Assembly: GCA_009693335.1 (NCBI GenBank)
Contig: SHXK01000011.1
Coordinates: 1-33,640 of the forward strand
Direction: 5' to 3'
Source: Betaproteobacteria bacterium
GTDB taxonomy: Bacteria; Pseudomonadota; Gammaproteobacteria; Burkholderiales; SG8-39
Length of the DNA stretch: 33,640 bases
Translations under genes and position numbers: made by a program
Notes under the pieces: model-generated
The model's input: the letters and a program-made list of their open reading frames with translations, nothing else
Told to the model about the DNA's origin: nothing
The model's database searches: none
In this document: positions 26,121-33,640 of the stretch, in pieces
Position numbering within the stretch: position 1 is the stretch's first letter
Layout: the number at the start of each line of letters is the position of its first letter

Positions 26121-27902
26121 ATGGCAAAGATGAAAGGCGGCGAACTGATCGCCGAATACCTGGTCAAGCAAAAAGTACCGTACGTGTTTGGCCTCTGCGG
26201 CCACGGCAACGTGGGGATCCTGGATCCCCTCTACGAGGTGCGCGACAAAGTGAAGCTGGTGTCGCCGCGGCACGAGCAATGCGCGGGCCACATGGCCGAC
26301 GGCTATTTCCGTGTCAAGCACCAGCCTGTGGCGACGCTGACCTCGACCGGCCCCGGCTCGGCCAATCTGGTGATGTCACTGGCTACCGCTTTGGCGGATT
26401 CGTCCGCGTTTCTCGCCATCACCTCCAACGTGCCCACCTCGCAGGCCAACCGCGCGCCGTTCCAGGAGATCTACAAGCACAACCAGTCGGACTTCCCGTC
26501 GGTGTTGCGTCCGGTGGTCAAGCGCTCCTTCCAGCCCTCGCGTGTGGACATGCTGCCACTCGCGCTGCGCCAGTCCTTCGACACCATGCTGACCGGTCGG
26601 CCCGGTCCGGTGAATCTGGATGTGCCCTACAACGTTTATCAGGAAGAAGATGATGTCGAGGTTCCACCTGCCTCGCACCTGTTCGGCGCGCATCGCCCGG
26701 GCGCTTCCGCTGCGGATCTCGCAGCCGCGGTGGAACTGCTTGCCAATGCCAAGCAGCCCGTGTTGTTCATCGGCCAGGGCGCAACCCTCGCTGAAGCGGG
26801 CCCGGAGATCGCCGCCTTGCAAAAACGTTTGGGCATGCCGGTAATCACTTCGCCCAATGGTATGGGCTGCGTGCCGGCTGATGACCCGCTGACGCTGGGC
26901 TTCATCGGGCGCAACGGCGCGTATGCGGCCAATCAGGCGGGCCGCCATGCCGATTTGGTGATCACCATTGGCACGCGCTTCGACGATCGTTCCTCGTCTT
27001 CGTGGTATCCGGGCTATTCGTGGAATTTTCCGAAGTCCAAGCTCCTGCACGTGGACATCGACCCGCAGGAACTGGGCCGCAACTACCTGCCGACGCTGGG
27101 CATCATCGCTGATGCGAAAGTGTTTGCCGCACAGCTGCTGGCCGCGGTAATCGCGCGCCGTGGCCTGGAGGCGCAGCGCTTTGCCGAATGGCGCGCGCAA
27201 GTGGCAGGCTGGCAGGCCGAGTGGGAGAAACACGTGCGCCCGCACTTTACCGACGTCACCACGCCGCTGCGGCCCGAATACGTGGTCGACGCGCTGCAGC
27301 AGGTGCTGCCGGAAGACGCGATCCTGACGCTCGATTCCGGCGTGCACCACAACTGGTTCATGCAGTTCTGGAAACCGCGTCGACCGCAGAGCATGTTGAA
27401 TAGCTGGGGCTTCTCCTCGATGGGCTTTGGCGTGTGCAGTGTGCTGGGCGCGAAACTCGCGGCCCCCGAACGACCTTGCATCTCCGTGTGCGGCGACGGT
27501 GGCTTCTCGATGACGCCGTACGTGGTCGCCACCGCAGTCGAGTACGACCTGCCGTGCATCTGGGTGGTGTGGAACAACTTTGCCTGGGGCGCGATCCGCG
27601 ACATCCAGTACGGCATGTTCGGCGGCCGCGAGCACGGCACTGCTTTTTACCGCGGCCAGGACCGCAAGCAGCCCTACAACCCCGATTTCGCCGCCTGGTC
27701 GCGCGCCTGCGGTGCCGACGGTGTCACCATAACCAAGAGCGAAGACCTGCGCGGCGCCCTCGAGCAGGCGATCCGCAACAACCACCCCTGCGTTCTCGAT
27801 GTACACGTGGACGCGGAAGTGCGCCCGCCTTCCACCGGCACCTGGCAACTGCCGCCTACGCCGTTCAAGGAACCCGCCTACGGCAAACCGTGGGTCGCCT
27901 GA
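26121..27902 (+). CDS. thiamine pyrophosphate-dependent enzyme, acetolactate synthase-like
   Basis: VFGLCGHGNVGILDPLY, HEQCAGHMADGY, TSTGPGSAN, CGDGGFSMTPYVVATAVEYDLPCIWVVWNN (GDG...NN TPP motif). ATG at 26121 preceded by GGAGA. Confidence 0.88.
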   Translation: MAKMKGGELIAEYLVKQKVPYVFGLCGHGNVGILDPLYEVRDKVKLVSPRHEQCAGHMADGYFRVKHQPVATLTSTGPGSANLVMSLATALADSSAFLAITSNVPTSQANRAPFQEIYKHNQSDFPSVLRPVVKRSFQPSRVDMLPLALRQSFDTMLTGRPGPVNLDVPYNVYQEEDDVEVPPASHLFGAHRPGASAADLAAAVELLANAKQPVLFIGQGATLAEAGPEIAALQKRLGMPVITSPNGMGCVPADDPLTLGFIGRNGAYAANQAGRHADLVITIGTRFDDRSSSSWYPGYSWNFPKSKLLHVDIDPQELGRNYLPTLGIIADAKVFAAQLLAAVIARRGLEAQRFAEWRAQVAGWQAEWEKHVRPHFTDVTTPLRPEYVVDALQQVLPEDAILTLDSGVHHNWFMQFWKPRRPQSMLNSWGFSSMGFGVCSVLGAKLAAPERPCISVCGDGGFSMTPYVVATAVEYDLPCIWVVWNNFAWGAIRDIQYGMFGGREHGTAFYRGQDRKQPYNPDFAAWSRACGADGVTITKSEDLRGALEQAIRNNHPCVLDVHVDAEVRPPSTGTWQLPPTPFKEPAYGKPWVA

Positions 27903-27928
27903 CGCGGCGTATTTTGGGCGCCATGTTT

Positions 27929-27976
27929 ACTAACGCACCAGTGCGTTCCTGCCAACGCACAAGTGCGTTCCTGCTA
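27929..27976 (+). repeat. palindromic repeat element, locus 3: two tandem copies, 22-bp period
   Basis: CTAACGCA-CCAG-TGCGTTCCTGCC and AACGCA-CAAG-TGCGTTCCTGCT; stems start at 27932 and 27954. Confidence 0.85.
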
Positions 27977-27980
27977 CGGA

Positions 27981-28823
27981 TCAGCGGAACAACTCTTCCA
28001 CCGTGTAGCGCTGCGGGATGAGGCGCTGTCGATAGACGTAGTCGATCGCGACCTCCAGGTTGCGGCGGTTGGCTTCGATGCCATATGGGTTCAGGTCCGG
28101 ACTGCCGGCGGCCCGGATGCTCGCTTCCAGCATTCGGGAAATTTCGGCGGCGGCCTGATCCGAAACCGTATCCTTCACCGCCACCATGTGGTTGATCTGG
28201 ATCGCGCCGGTGCGCGCGCGCCAGGCGCGCGCCGCTGCCTCGGGTTCCGGAATCAACGGCCGGATGCGCGGGTCGGTGGGCTTGTCGTCGCGAACTATGG
28301 CGGCATCGATTTCTCCGGCGAGCAGCATGGCGGTGAGGTCCTTGCCGTGCGGCGCGCGCTCCACATTGGGCGGATCGCGGAACTCCGCAACATGCGCTTC
28401 CTTGAAGGTTACCCAGGTGATGCGGTCGCCGTCCACGCCGTGGTCCTCGGCGAGGATGCCGCGCAGCCACATGCCGGTGGTCACTGAGTAGGAACGTACG
28501 CCGACGCGTTTGCCCGGCAGGTCGCTGGGTGCGAGCGGCCCCCGCTCGGCGTTGTGGACGAGCAGCGCATGCTGCATCCGCCCAAGCACAACCGCGGGCA
28601 GCAAGCTAAGTGGCTTGCCCGCCGCTTTGGCCATCAGGAAGGTCGTGATGGCGAGCTCGGCAACATCGAACTCGAGGTCGCGCACCACGCGCTTGAATGC
28701 GCTGCTGGGGGGCTTCACGTCAGCGAAGTCGAGCTGCACCGATGGCGAGCGTACGGCGCCGTTTTTCAACGCCGCAGTAACTGGGTAGTCGCCAAGCAGG
28801 GTTTTCAGACTAAGCGTGCTCAT
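27981..28823 (-). CDS. 4,5-dihydroxyphthalate decarboxylase-like / ABC substrate-binding-like protein
   Basis: LKTLLGDYPVTAALKNG..., FKRVVRDLEFDVAELAITTFLMAKAAG, LPGKRVGVRSYSVTTGMWLRGILAEDHGV resemble the Pht5/periplasmic-binding-like superfamily. Confidence 0.75.
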   Translation of the reverse strand: MSTLSLKTLLGDYPVTAALKNGAVRSPSVQLDFADVKPPSSAFKRVVRDLEFDVAELAITTFLMAKAAGKPLSLLPAVVLGRMQHALLVHNAERGPLAPSDLPGKRVGVRSYSVTTGMWLRGILAEDHGVDGDRITWVTFKEAHVAEFRDPPNVERAPHGKDLTAMLLAGEIDAAIVRDDKPTDPRIRPLIPEPEAAARAWRARTGAIQINHMVAVKDTVSDQAAAEISRMLEASIRAAGSPDLNPYGIEANRRNLEVAIDYVYRQRLIPQRYTVEELFR

Positions 28824-28860
28824 TTGTGACGTGAGATCATGCTTCTTTTTTGGAGGGGCC

Positions 28861-29838
28861 ATGAATCTTAACCGTCGTTCCCTATTGCAGGCATTGGGCT
28901 CGATTGTGGCGCTATCCCCATTTGCTGCGCTCGCGGCCTGGCCTGAGCGGGCCATCCGTCTGATCGTGCCCTTCGCGCCCGGCGGCAATGCCGACATCGT
29001 GGCGCGACTGGTGGCCGAGCGCATGGCCGAGGCGCTCGGCCAACCGGTGGTGGTGGAGAACCGCGCCGGCGCCGGCGGCAGCATCGGCGCGGAGGTCGTC
29101 GCGCGCGCCACGCCCGACGGCTACACGCTGCTCACCGGCTCCAACGGGCCGCTCACCGTCAACCCCTTCGTGCAGGCCAAGCTGGGCTACGATCCGCTCA
29201 AGGACTTCCTGCCAGTCGGCCTGACGAGCTTCGTGCCACACGCGATCATCGTCAACGCTGCAGTGCCGGCCAGGACATTGCAGGAACTGGTGGCGCTCTC
29301 CAAGCAGCAGCAGGTCAGTGTCGGCACCGCCGGCATCGGCAGTGCGACGCACCTCACCCTGGAGCGCTTCAACGCGCAGACCGGCGCGAAGCTGCTGCAT
29401 GTTCCGTATCGCGGTGGCGGTGCGCTGCTGCCGGACCTGGTGGCGGGCACCATCCAGGGGGCGATGACCGAATTCTCCAGCGCCCTGCCGCACCATCGCG
29501 GGGGCAAGGCGCGTTTCGTCGCCATCGCCGCAGTGAAACGTGCCGCGCTTGCGACCGAGGTGCCGACCATGATCGAGAGCGGGGTCAAGGAGTTCACCGC
29601 GGCGAGCTACATCGGCATTCTCGCGCCAGGCGCAACGCCGGCGGAGGTCATGGCTCGATTGCAGGCCGCGCTCGCCACGGCGCTAGGCGCGCCGAAAACA
29701 CTCGAACGGCTGCGTGAGCTGGGTGTGGAAGTGGCGCCGCCCGAGCTGATGACCTCTGCCGGCTTCGGCGTCTTCATCCGGCAGGAGTTCGAGCGCTCGC
29801 GCGAGGCCGCGCAGCTGGCCGGGCTAAAGAAGGAATGA
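28861..29838 (+). CDS. Bug-family tripartite tricarboxylate transporter substrate-binding protein
   Basis: MNLNRRSLLQALGSIVALSPFAALAAWPERAIRLIVPFAPGGNADIVARLVAERMAEALGQPVVVENRAGAGGSIG; SD GGAGGGG. Confidence 0.92.
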   Translation: MNLNRRSLLQALGSIVALSPFAALAAWPERAIRLIVPFAPGGNADIVARLVAERMAEALGQPVVVENRAGAGGSIGAEVVARATPDGYTLLTGSNGPLTVNPFVQAKLGYDPLKDFLPVGLTSFVPHAIIVNAAVPARTLQELVALSKQQQVSVGTAGIGSATHLTLERFNAQTGAKLLHVPYRGGGALLPDLVAGTIQGAMTEFSSALPHHRGGKARFVAIAAVKRAALATEVPTMIESGVKEFTAASYIGILAPGATPAEVMARLQAALATALGAPKTLERLRELGVEVAPPELMTSAGFGVFIRQEFERSREAAQLAGLKKE

Positions 29839-30725
29839 TCGCGCCCAGCCGGCCGGCTGGCGCCAAGACCATCGCCCCGCCTGACCCACACCCGCGCCAG
29901 CCGCACTTTGTGTTGCCGGCGCTGGCGTGCGACGCGCATTGCCACATCTTCGGTCCGGCAGCGGCGTTTCCTTATGACCCCAAGGCGGCCTATTACCCGC
30001 CCGATGCGCCTTTCGAAGCGCTCAAGCGGCTGCACGCGCTCCTAGGCATCGAGCGGGCGGTGATCGTGCATGCGAGCTGCCATGGCGCCGACATGCGCGC
30101 GACTCTCGATGCCATCGCGCGCTCGAACGGCCGTTATCGGGGAACCGCCATCATTGACGAAGCAGTCACCGCCGCCGATTTCGAGCGTATGCACGTGGCC
30201 GGCATCCGCGGTGTCAGGTTCAACTTCGTCAAGCACCTTGGTGGTCGGCCCGATCCGGCGTTTTTTCATCGCACGGTGGATAGTCTGAAAGCGCTCGGCT
30301 GGCATCTGATCCTGCATCTCGATGCGACCGACATCGTCGAGTTCCAGGACCTGTTGCGGAAGATTCCGGTGCCGATCGTGATCGACCACATGGCCCGCAT
30401 CAAAGCGGCCGACGGCCTGGCGCAGAAGCCGTTTCGTGTGTTGCTCGAGTTCATGAAGAACGAGAACGCCTGGGTCAAGGTGTGCGGCGCGGAGCGCGTC
30501 TCCTCGCTGGGGCCGCCCTTCACCGATGCCCTGCCTTTCGCGCAAGCGCTCATCGCCGCCGCGCCCGAACGCATTCTTTGGGGCACGGATTGGCCGCATC
30601 CGAACGTTGGTCAGCACATGCCGAACGATGGCGACTTGGTGGACCTCATTCCCTTGATGGCGCCCGATCTGGCCACGCAGCGCAGGATCCTGGTGGACAA
30701 TCCCGCGCGTCTCTACGGGTTTTGA
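29835..30725 (+). CDS. amidohydrolase family, 2-pyrone-4,6-dicarboxylate lactonase (LigI)-like
   Basis: ACDAHCHIFGPAAAFPYDPKAAYYPPDAP; GVRFNFVKHLGG; ILWGTDWPHPNV. 4-bp overlap with Bug gene. Confidence 0.85.
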   Translation: MIAPSRPAGAKTIAPPDPHPRQPHFVLPALACDAHCHIFGPAAAFPYDPKAAYYPPDAPFEALKRLHALLGIERAVIVHASCHGADMRATLDAIARSNGRYRGTAIIDEAVTAADFERMHVAGIRGVRFNFVKHLGGRPDPAFFHRTVDSLKALGWHLILHLDATDIVEFQDLLRKIPVPIVIDHMARIKAADGLAQKPFRVLLEFMKNENAWVKVCGAERVSSLGPPFTDALPFAQALIAAAPERILWGTDWPHPNVGQHMPNDGDLVDLIPLMAPDLATQRRILVDNPARLYGF

Positions 30726-30762
30726 CCCAAGTTGAACCGACGACCGCGTCCCCGCGCCAGTA

Positions 30763-31113
30763 TTAGCGTCGCCGCTCGATCGACACGCCGACGGACTTGG
30801 CGTTGGGCAGGATGCCGATCTTGGCGGCGCTGACCTTCACCCAAGGGGCCTTGAAATCGTCGATCAGCAGCTTGGCGATGCGCTCGGCGAAGGTTTCCAC
30901 CAGTTTGAAGTGGCCGCTGGTGGCAAGGGTGCCGATTCTGAGCGCCACCTGCTCGTAGTCGATGGTGTCGGCGACGCGGTCGGAGGCGAATACGGCCTCC
31001 CCGGGTAGCCCGATGTCCAGATCGATGGAGACCACTTGCGCCACGTAGCGCTCGCGCTTGTGGATGCCGATTAGCACTTGAACCCGTAGGTCGCGAACCA
31101 GAATGGTGTCCAT
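30763..31113 (-). CDS. folB: dihydroneopterin aldolase
   Basis: MDTILVRDLRVQVLIGIHKRERYVAQVVSIDLDIGLP...DTIDYEQVALRIGTLATSGHFKLVETFAERIAKLLI. Confidence 0.93.
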   Translation of the reverse strand: MDTILVRDLRVQVLIGIHKRERYVAQVVSIDLDIGLPGEAVFASDRVADTIDYEQVALRIGTLATSGHFKLVETFAERIAKLLIDDFKAPWVKVSAAKIGILPNAKSVGVSIERRR

Positions 31114-31124
31114 GTCGAAGCGAG

Positions 31125-31134
31125 ATTATAGAAT
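31125..31134. promoter_or_regulatory. overlapping divergent -10 elements between folB and plsY
   Basis: ATTATAGAAT reads TATAAT on - (31130-31125) and TAGAAT on + (31129-31134), inside the 30-bp divergent gap. Confidence 0.5.
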
Positions 31135-31143
31135 CACCGCCCT

Positions 31144-31767
31144 ATGCAGACGGTTCTGATCGAAACGGTGGTAATTGCGCTGGCTGCCTACGCCCTCGGT
31201 TCGGTGTCCTTTGCCGTCGTCGTCAGCAAGGCGATGGGGCTACCCGATCCGCGCGATTTCGGCTCGCACAATCCCGGGGCCACCAACGTGCTGCGGACCG
31301 GCAACAAGCTCGCCGCGGCGCTGACGCTGATTGGCGATGCGGGCAAGGGCGCGCTCGCCGTGGCGTTGACGGTGCTCTACACCGGTCAGAGCGCGACAGC
31401 CGGGTTCGAGGCGCCGCTGGCTGGCGCGATGGCGTTTTTTGGCCATCTCTATCCGGTGTTTCATGGGTTCAAGGGCGGTAAGGGGGTTGCCACCGCGGCC
31501 GGTGTTTTACTTTCTTTAAGCTGGGTTCTTGGACTGGGCACGCTGCTGAGCTTCGGGATCATCGTATTTTTCTTTCGCATGATTTCTTTTGCCGCCATCG
31601 TGGCGGCGGTTTTCGCGGTATTTTGGGCTTGTTTCCTGTTCGGCTTCACTGCCATCACCCTGGTGGTCGCGGCGATCGCTCTGCTGCTCGTTTGGCGCCA
31701 CCGCGAAAACATGCTGCGAATCCTGCGTGGCGCCGAGCCGCGCCTGGGAGAAACCCAGAAAAACTAG
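31144..31767 (+). CDS. plsY: glycerol-3-phosphate 1-O-acyltransferase
   Basis: [85 protein letters not shown]. Confidence 0.95.
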   Translation: MQTVLIETVVIALAAYALGSVSFAVVVSKAMGLPDPRDFGSHNPGATNVLRTGNKLAAALTLIGDAGKGALAVALTVLYTGQSATAGFEAPLAGAMAFFGHLYPVFHGFKGGKGVATAAGVLLSLSWVLGLGTLLSFGIIVFFFRMISFAAIVAAVFAVFWACFLFGFTAITLVVAAIALLLVWRHRENMLRILRGAEPRLGETQKN

Positions 31768-32831
31768 CTCAGCGTCGAGAGGTCCCAGCGCGGCCGGACG
31801 CTGAACGCGTGTTCTGAGGCTGGTATTGTTTTCCCGGCTTGCAGACGAAGCGCGGCGGCGAAGGCGATCATGGCGCCGTTGTCGGTGCACAGCTCCGGTG
31901 CGGGATAGAAGACCTCGAAACCGGATGCAGCCGCCTTGGCGTCCAGCGCCGCGCGCAGTTGCTGGTTGGCGCCGACGCCACCGGCGACGACCAGCTGGGT
32001 CAGGCCGGTCTGCGCTATCGCCAGGGTGCATTTGGCGACCAGTACGTCCACTACCGCATCCACGAAAGCGCGCGCCAGATCCGGGTGGGACACTTTGTTT
32101 TGCGTATCACTTGCCTTCTTCAGCAAAGTCAACACCGCGGTCTTAAGGCCAGAAAAACTGAACTCGAGGGAGCCTGCATTTTTCCCTTTGTCGAGCATCG
32201 GCCGCGGCAGCCGGTAGCGTCCCGGTTGGCCCGATTCGGCGAGCTTCGAGAGCGCGGGTCCGCCCGGATACCCCAGGCCGAGCAACTGCGCGGTCTTGTC
32301 GAAGGCCTCGCCTGCGGCGTCGTCCTGCGTTTCGCCCAGCAGTTCGTAGCGCCCCAGTTGCTGCACGCGCATCAGCTGCGTGTGGCCGCCTGACACCAGC
32401 AGGGCCACGAACGGAAATTGGGGCGCTCTGGCCGCCAGCAGCGGGCAGAGGAGGTGCCCTTCAAGGTGGTGAATGCCGATCGCGGGAACGCCCAGCGCCT
32501 GCGCCAGACTGCGCGCAAACGCCGCGCCGGCAAGCAGTGCACCGGCGAGCCCCGGCCCTTCAGTATAGGCAATAGCGCCGATGTCCATGATCCTGCGTCC
32601 GGCCTGCTCGAGGACCTGCCTGCTGAGGGGGACCAGTCGCTGGATATGGTCCCGGGAGGCGAGTTCGGGAACCACCCCCCCGTAGGCCTCATGCATCGCA
32701 ATCTGGGAGTGCACCGCGTGGGCGAGCAGGGTCCCAGTCGGGGCATGGCGCATGGCCGAGTCCCGTTCCGGGGTCTCGTAGAGCGCCAGTCCGGTCTCGT
32801 CGCAGGAGGTCTCGATGCCCAGGATTAGCAT
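31764..32831 (-). CDS. tsaD: tRNA N6-adenosine threonylcarbamoyltransferase
   Basis: [54 protein letters not shown]. Start at 32831; stop overlaps the plsY stop (CTAG). Confidence 0.95.
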   Translation of the reverse strand: MLILGIETSCDETGLALYETPERDSAMRHAPTGTLLAHAVHSQIAMHEAYGGVVPELASRDHIQRLVPLSRQVLEQAGRRIMDIGAIAYTEGPGLAGALLAGAAFARSLAQALGVPAIGIHHLEGHLLCPLLAARAPQFPFVALLVSGGHTQLMRVQQLGRYELLGETQDDAAGEAFDKTAQLLGLGYPGGPALSKLAESGQPGRYRLPRPMLDKGKNAGSLEFSFSGLKTAVLTLLKKASDTQNKVSHPDLARAFVDAVVDVLVAKCTLAIAQTGLTQLVVAGGVGANQQLRAALDAKAAASGFEVFYPAPELCTDNGAMIAFAAALRLQAGKTIPASEHAFSVRPRWDLSTLS

Positions 32832-32865
32832 AGGGGTGGGATTGTGCAGGATCAAGGATGGATTC

Positions 32866-32874
32866 TGATACAAT
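32866..32874 (+). promoter_or_regulatory. extended -10 element (TGATACAAT) upstream of rpsU
   Basis: TG-N-TACAAT, about 40 nt before the rpsU ATG. Confidence 0.5.
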
Positions 32875-32910
32875 TTCGCCCTTTCCGAATTTCCGGGACA
32901 CAGGAACCGC

Positions 32911-33123
32911 ATGACGACCGTACGCATCAAGGAAAACGAGCCCTTCGAAGTAGCGATGCGCCGCTTCAAGCGCACTGTTGAGAAAACTGGGTTGCTCACC
33001 GAACTGCGCGCACGTGAGTTCTACGAGAAGCCAACCGCGGAAAGAAAGCGCAAGCAGGCGGCTGCCGTGAAGCGCCACCACAAGCGCCTGCGCAGCCAGC
33101 TGCTGCCGAAGAAAATGTACTAG
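32911..33123 (+). CDS. rpsU: 30S ribosomal protein S21
   Basis: [59 protein letters not shown]. Confidence 0.97.
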   Translation: MTTVRIKENEPFEVAMRRFKRTVEKTGLLTELRAREFYEKPTAERKRKQAAAVKRHHKRLRSQLLPKKMY

Positions 33124-33146
33124 ATCCCCTTACTGGGATTCGACCG

Positions 33147-33174
33147 CGCCCTGGCCTGCCGGGGCGTTTTTATT
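33147..33174 (+). terminator. Rho-independent terminator/attenuator after rpsU
   Basis: CGCCC-TGGCCTGCCG-GGGCG followed by TTTTTATTT. Confidence 0.75.
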
Positions 33175-33188
33175 TCAGGGGTTGTTCC

Positions 33189-33640
33189 ATGTTGCTCAAA
33201 GACCGGGTTACCGAAGACATGAAGGCCGCGATGCGTGCCAGGGATGGCGTGCGCCTCTCGACGGTGCGCCTGCTGCTGGCGGCAATGAAGCAAAAAGAAG
33301 TTGATGAGCGGGTCGCCGGTAACGAGCGTTCTGCGCTGACCGACGCTGAGATTCTCGCCATCATCGACAAAATGGTGAAGCAGCGACGCGAGTCCATTGC
33401 CCAGTACGAGAAGGCCGGCCGCAAGGACCTGGCCGATGCCGAGCAAGCCGAAATCCTGGTGCTCTCGGCCTATCTGCCGCAGCCGCTGTCCGAAGCACAG
33501 ATCGGGCAGGCGATCGCCGCCGCCATTGCCGAGACCGGTGCTGCGGGCGTCAAAGATATGGGTAAAGTCATGGCTCTCCTCAAGCCCAAGCTCGTCGGTC
33601 GTGCCGATATAGGCAAAGTTTCAGGGCTGGTGAAGGCCAG
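33189..33640 (+). CDS. yqeY: GatB/YqeY domain-containing protein (truncated by window end)
   Basis: MLLKDRVTEDMKAAMRARDGVRLSTVRLLLAAMKQKEVDER...ILVLSAYLPQPLSEAQIGQAIAAAI; open to the window end. Confidence 0.9.
   Translation, partial: MLLKDRVTEDMKAAMRARDGVRLSTVRLLLAAMKQKEVDERVAGNERSALTDAEILAIIDKMVKQRRESIAQYEKAGRKDLADAEQAEILVLSAYLPQPLSEAQIGQAIAAAIAETGAAGVKDMGKVMALLKPKLVGRADIGKVSGLVKA

Noticed and set aside
24805-26127. 440-aa minus-strand ORF
   Set aside because: Antisense to xerD and ybaK, with the composition of a reverse-complement shadow.
26376-27848. 490-aa minus-strand ORF
   Set aside because: Antisense shadow of the TPP-enzyme gene in GC-rich DNA; His/Arg/Gln-rich low-information protein.

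Overview
GC-rich, densely packed chromosomal segment, most likely betaproteobacterial (inferred from the folB/plsY/tsaD/rpsU/yqeY and purC/purE/sua5 neighbourhoods and from several Bug-type receptors). Housekeeping genes flank several catabolic/transport blocks. In order: (-) Gld-type ABC exporter with a DUF4340 protein; (+) Bug receptor, family III CoA-transferase and HpcH/HpaI CoA-lyase; class I aldolase, purC, purE, sua5; (-) PhoD-like phosphatase; (+) a roughly 10-kb block with a split UxaA/SuyAB-like hydro-lyase, SdhB- and SdhC-like subunits, an in-frame SdhD-like/Bug receptor fusion, a two-subunit class I fumarase/tartrate dehydratase, a TAXI receptor, a fused TRAP permease and an SdhA/FrdA-like flavoprotein; (-) dienelactone hydrolase; (+) Ldh-family dehydrogenase, xerD, ybaK, a TPP enzyme; (-) a periplasmic-binding/4,5-dihydroxyphthalate decarboxylase-like protein; (+) Bug receptor and LigI-like amidohydrolase; folB, plsY, tsaD, rpsU, yqeY. 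The main candidates for novelty are: (i) a short palindromic repeat family, GTCTAACGCA-CNAG-TGCGTTCC, at three loci, which shows stem covariation and supplies the stop codon of two unrelated genes; (ii) the SdhD-like/Bug fusion, in which one hydrophobic segment appears to act as both last anchor helix and signal peptide; (iii) the surrounding dispersed SDH-like/lyase/TRAP gene set; (iv) a decayed ABC-ATPase Walker A remnant. No CRISPR array, tRNA, rRNA or transposase was recognised. All assignments come from reading motifs by eye; no searches were run.
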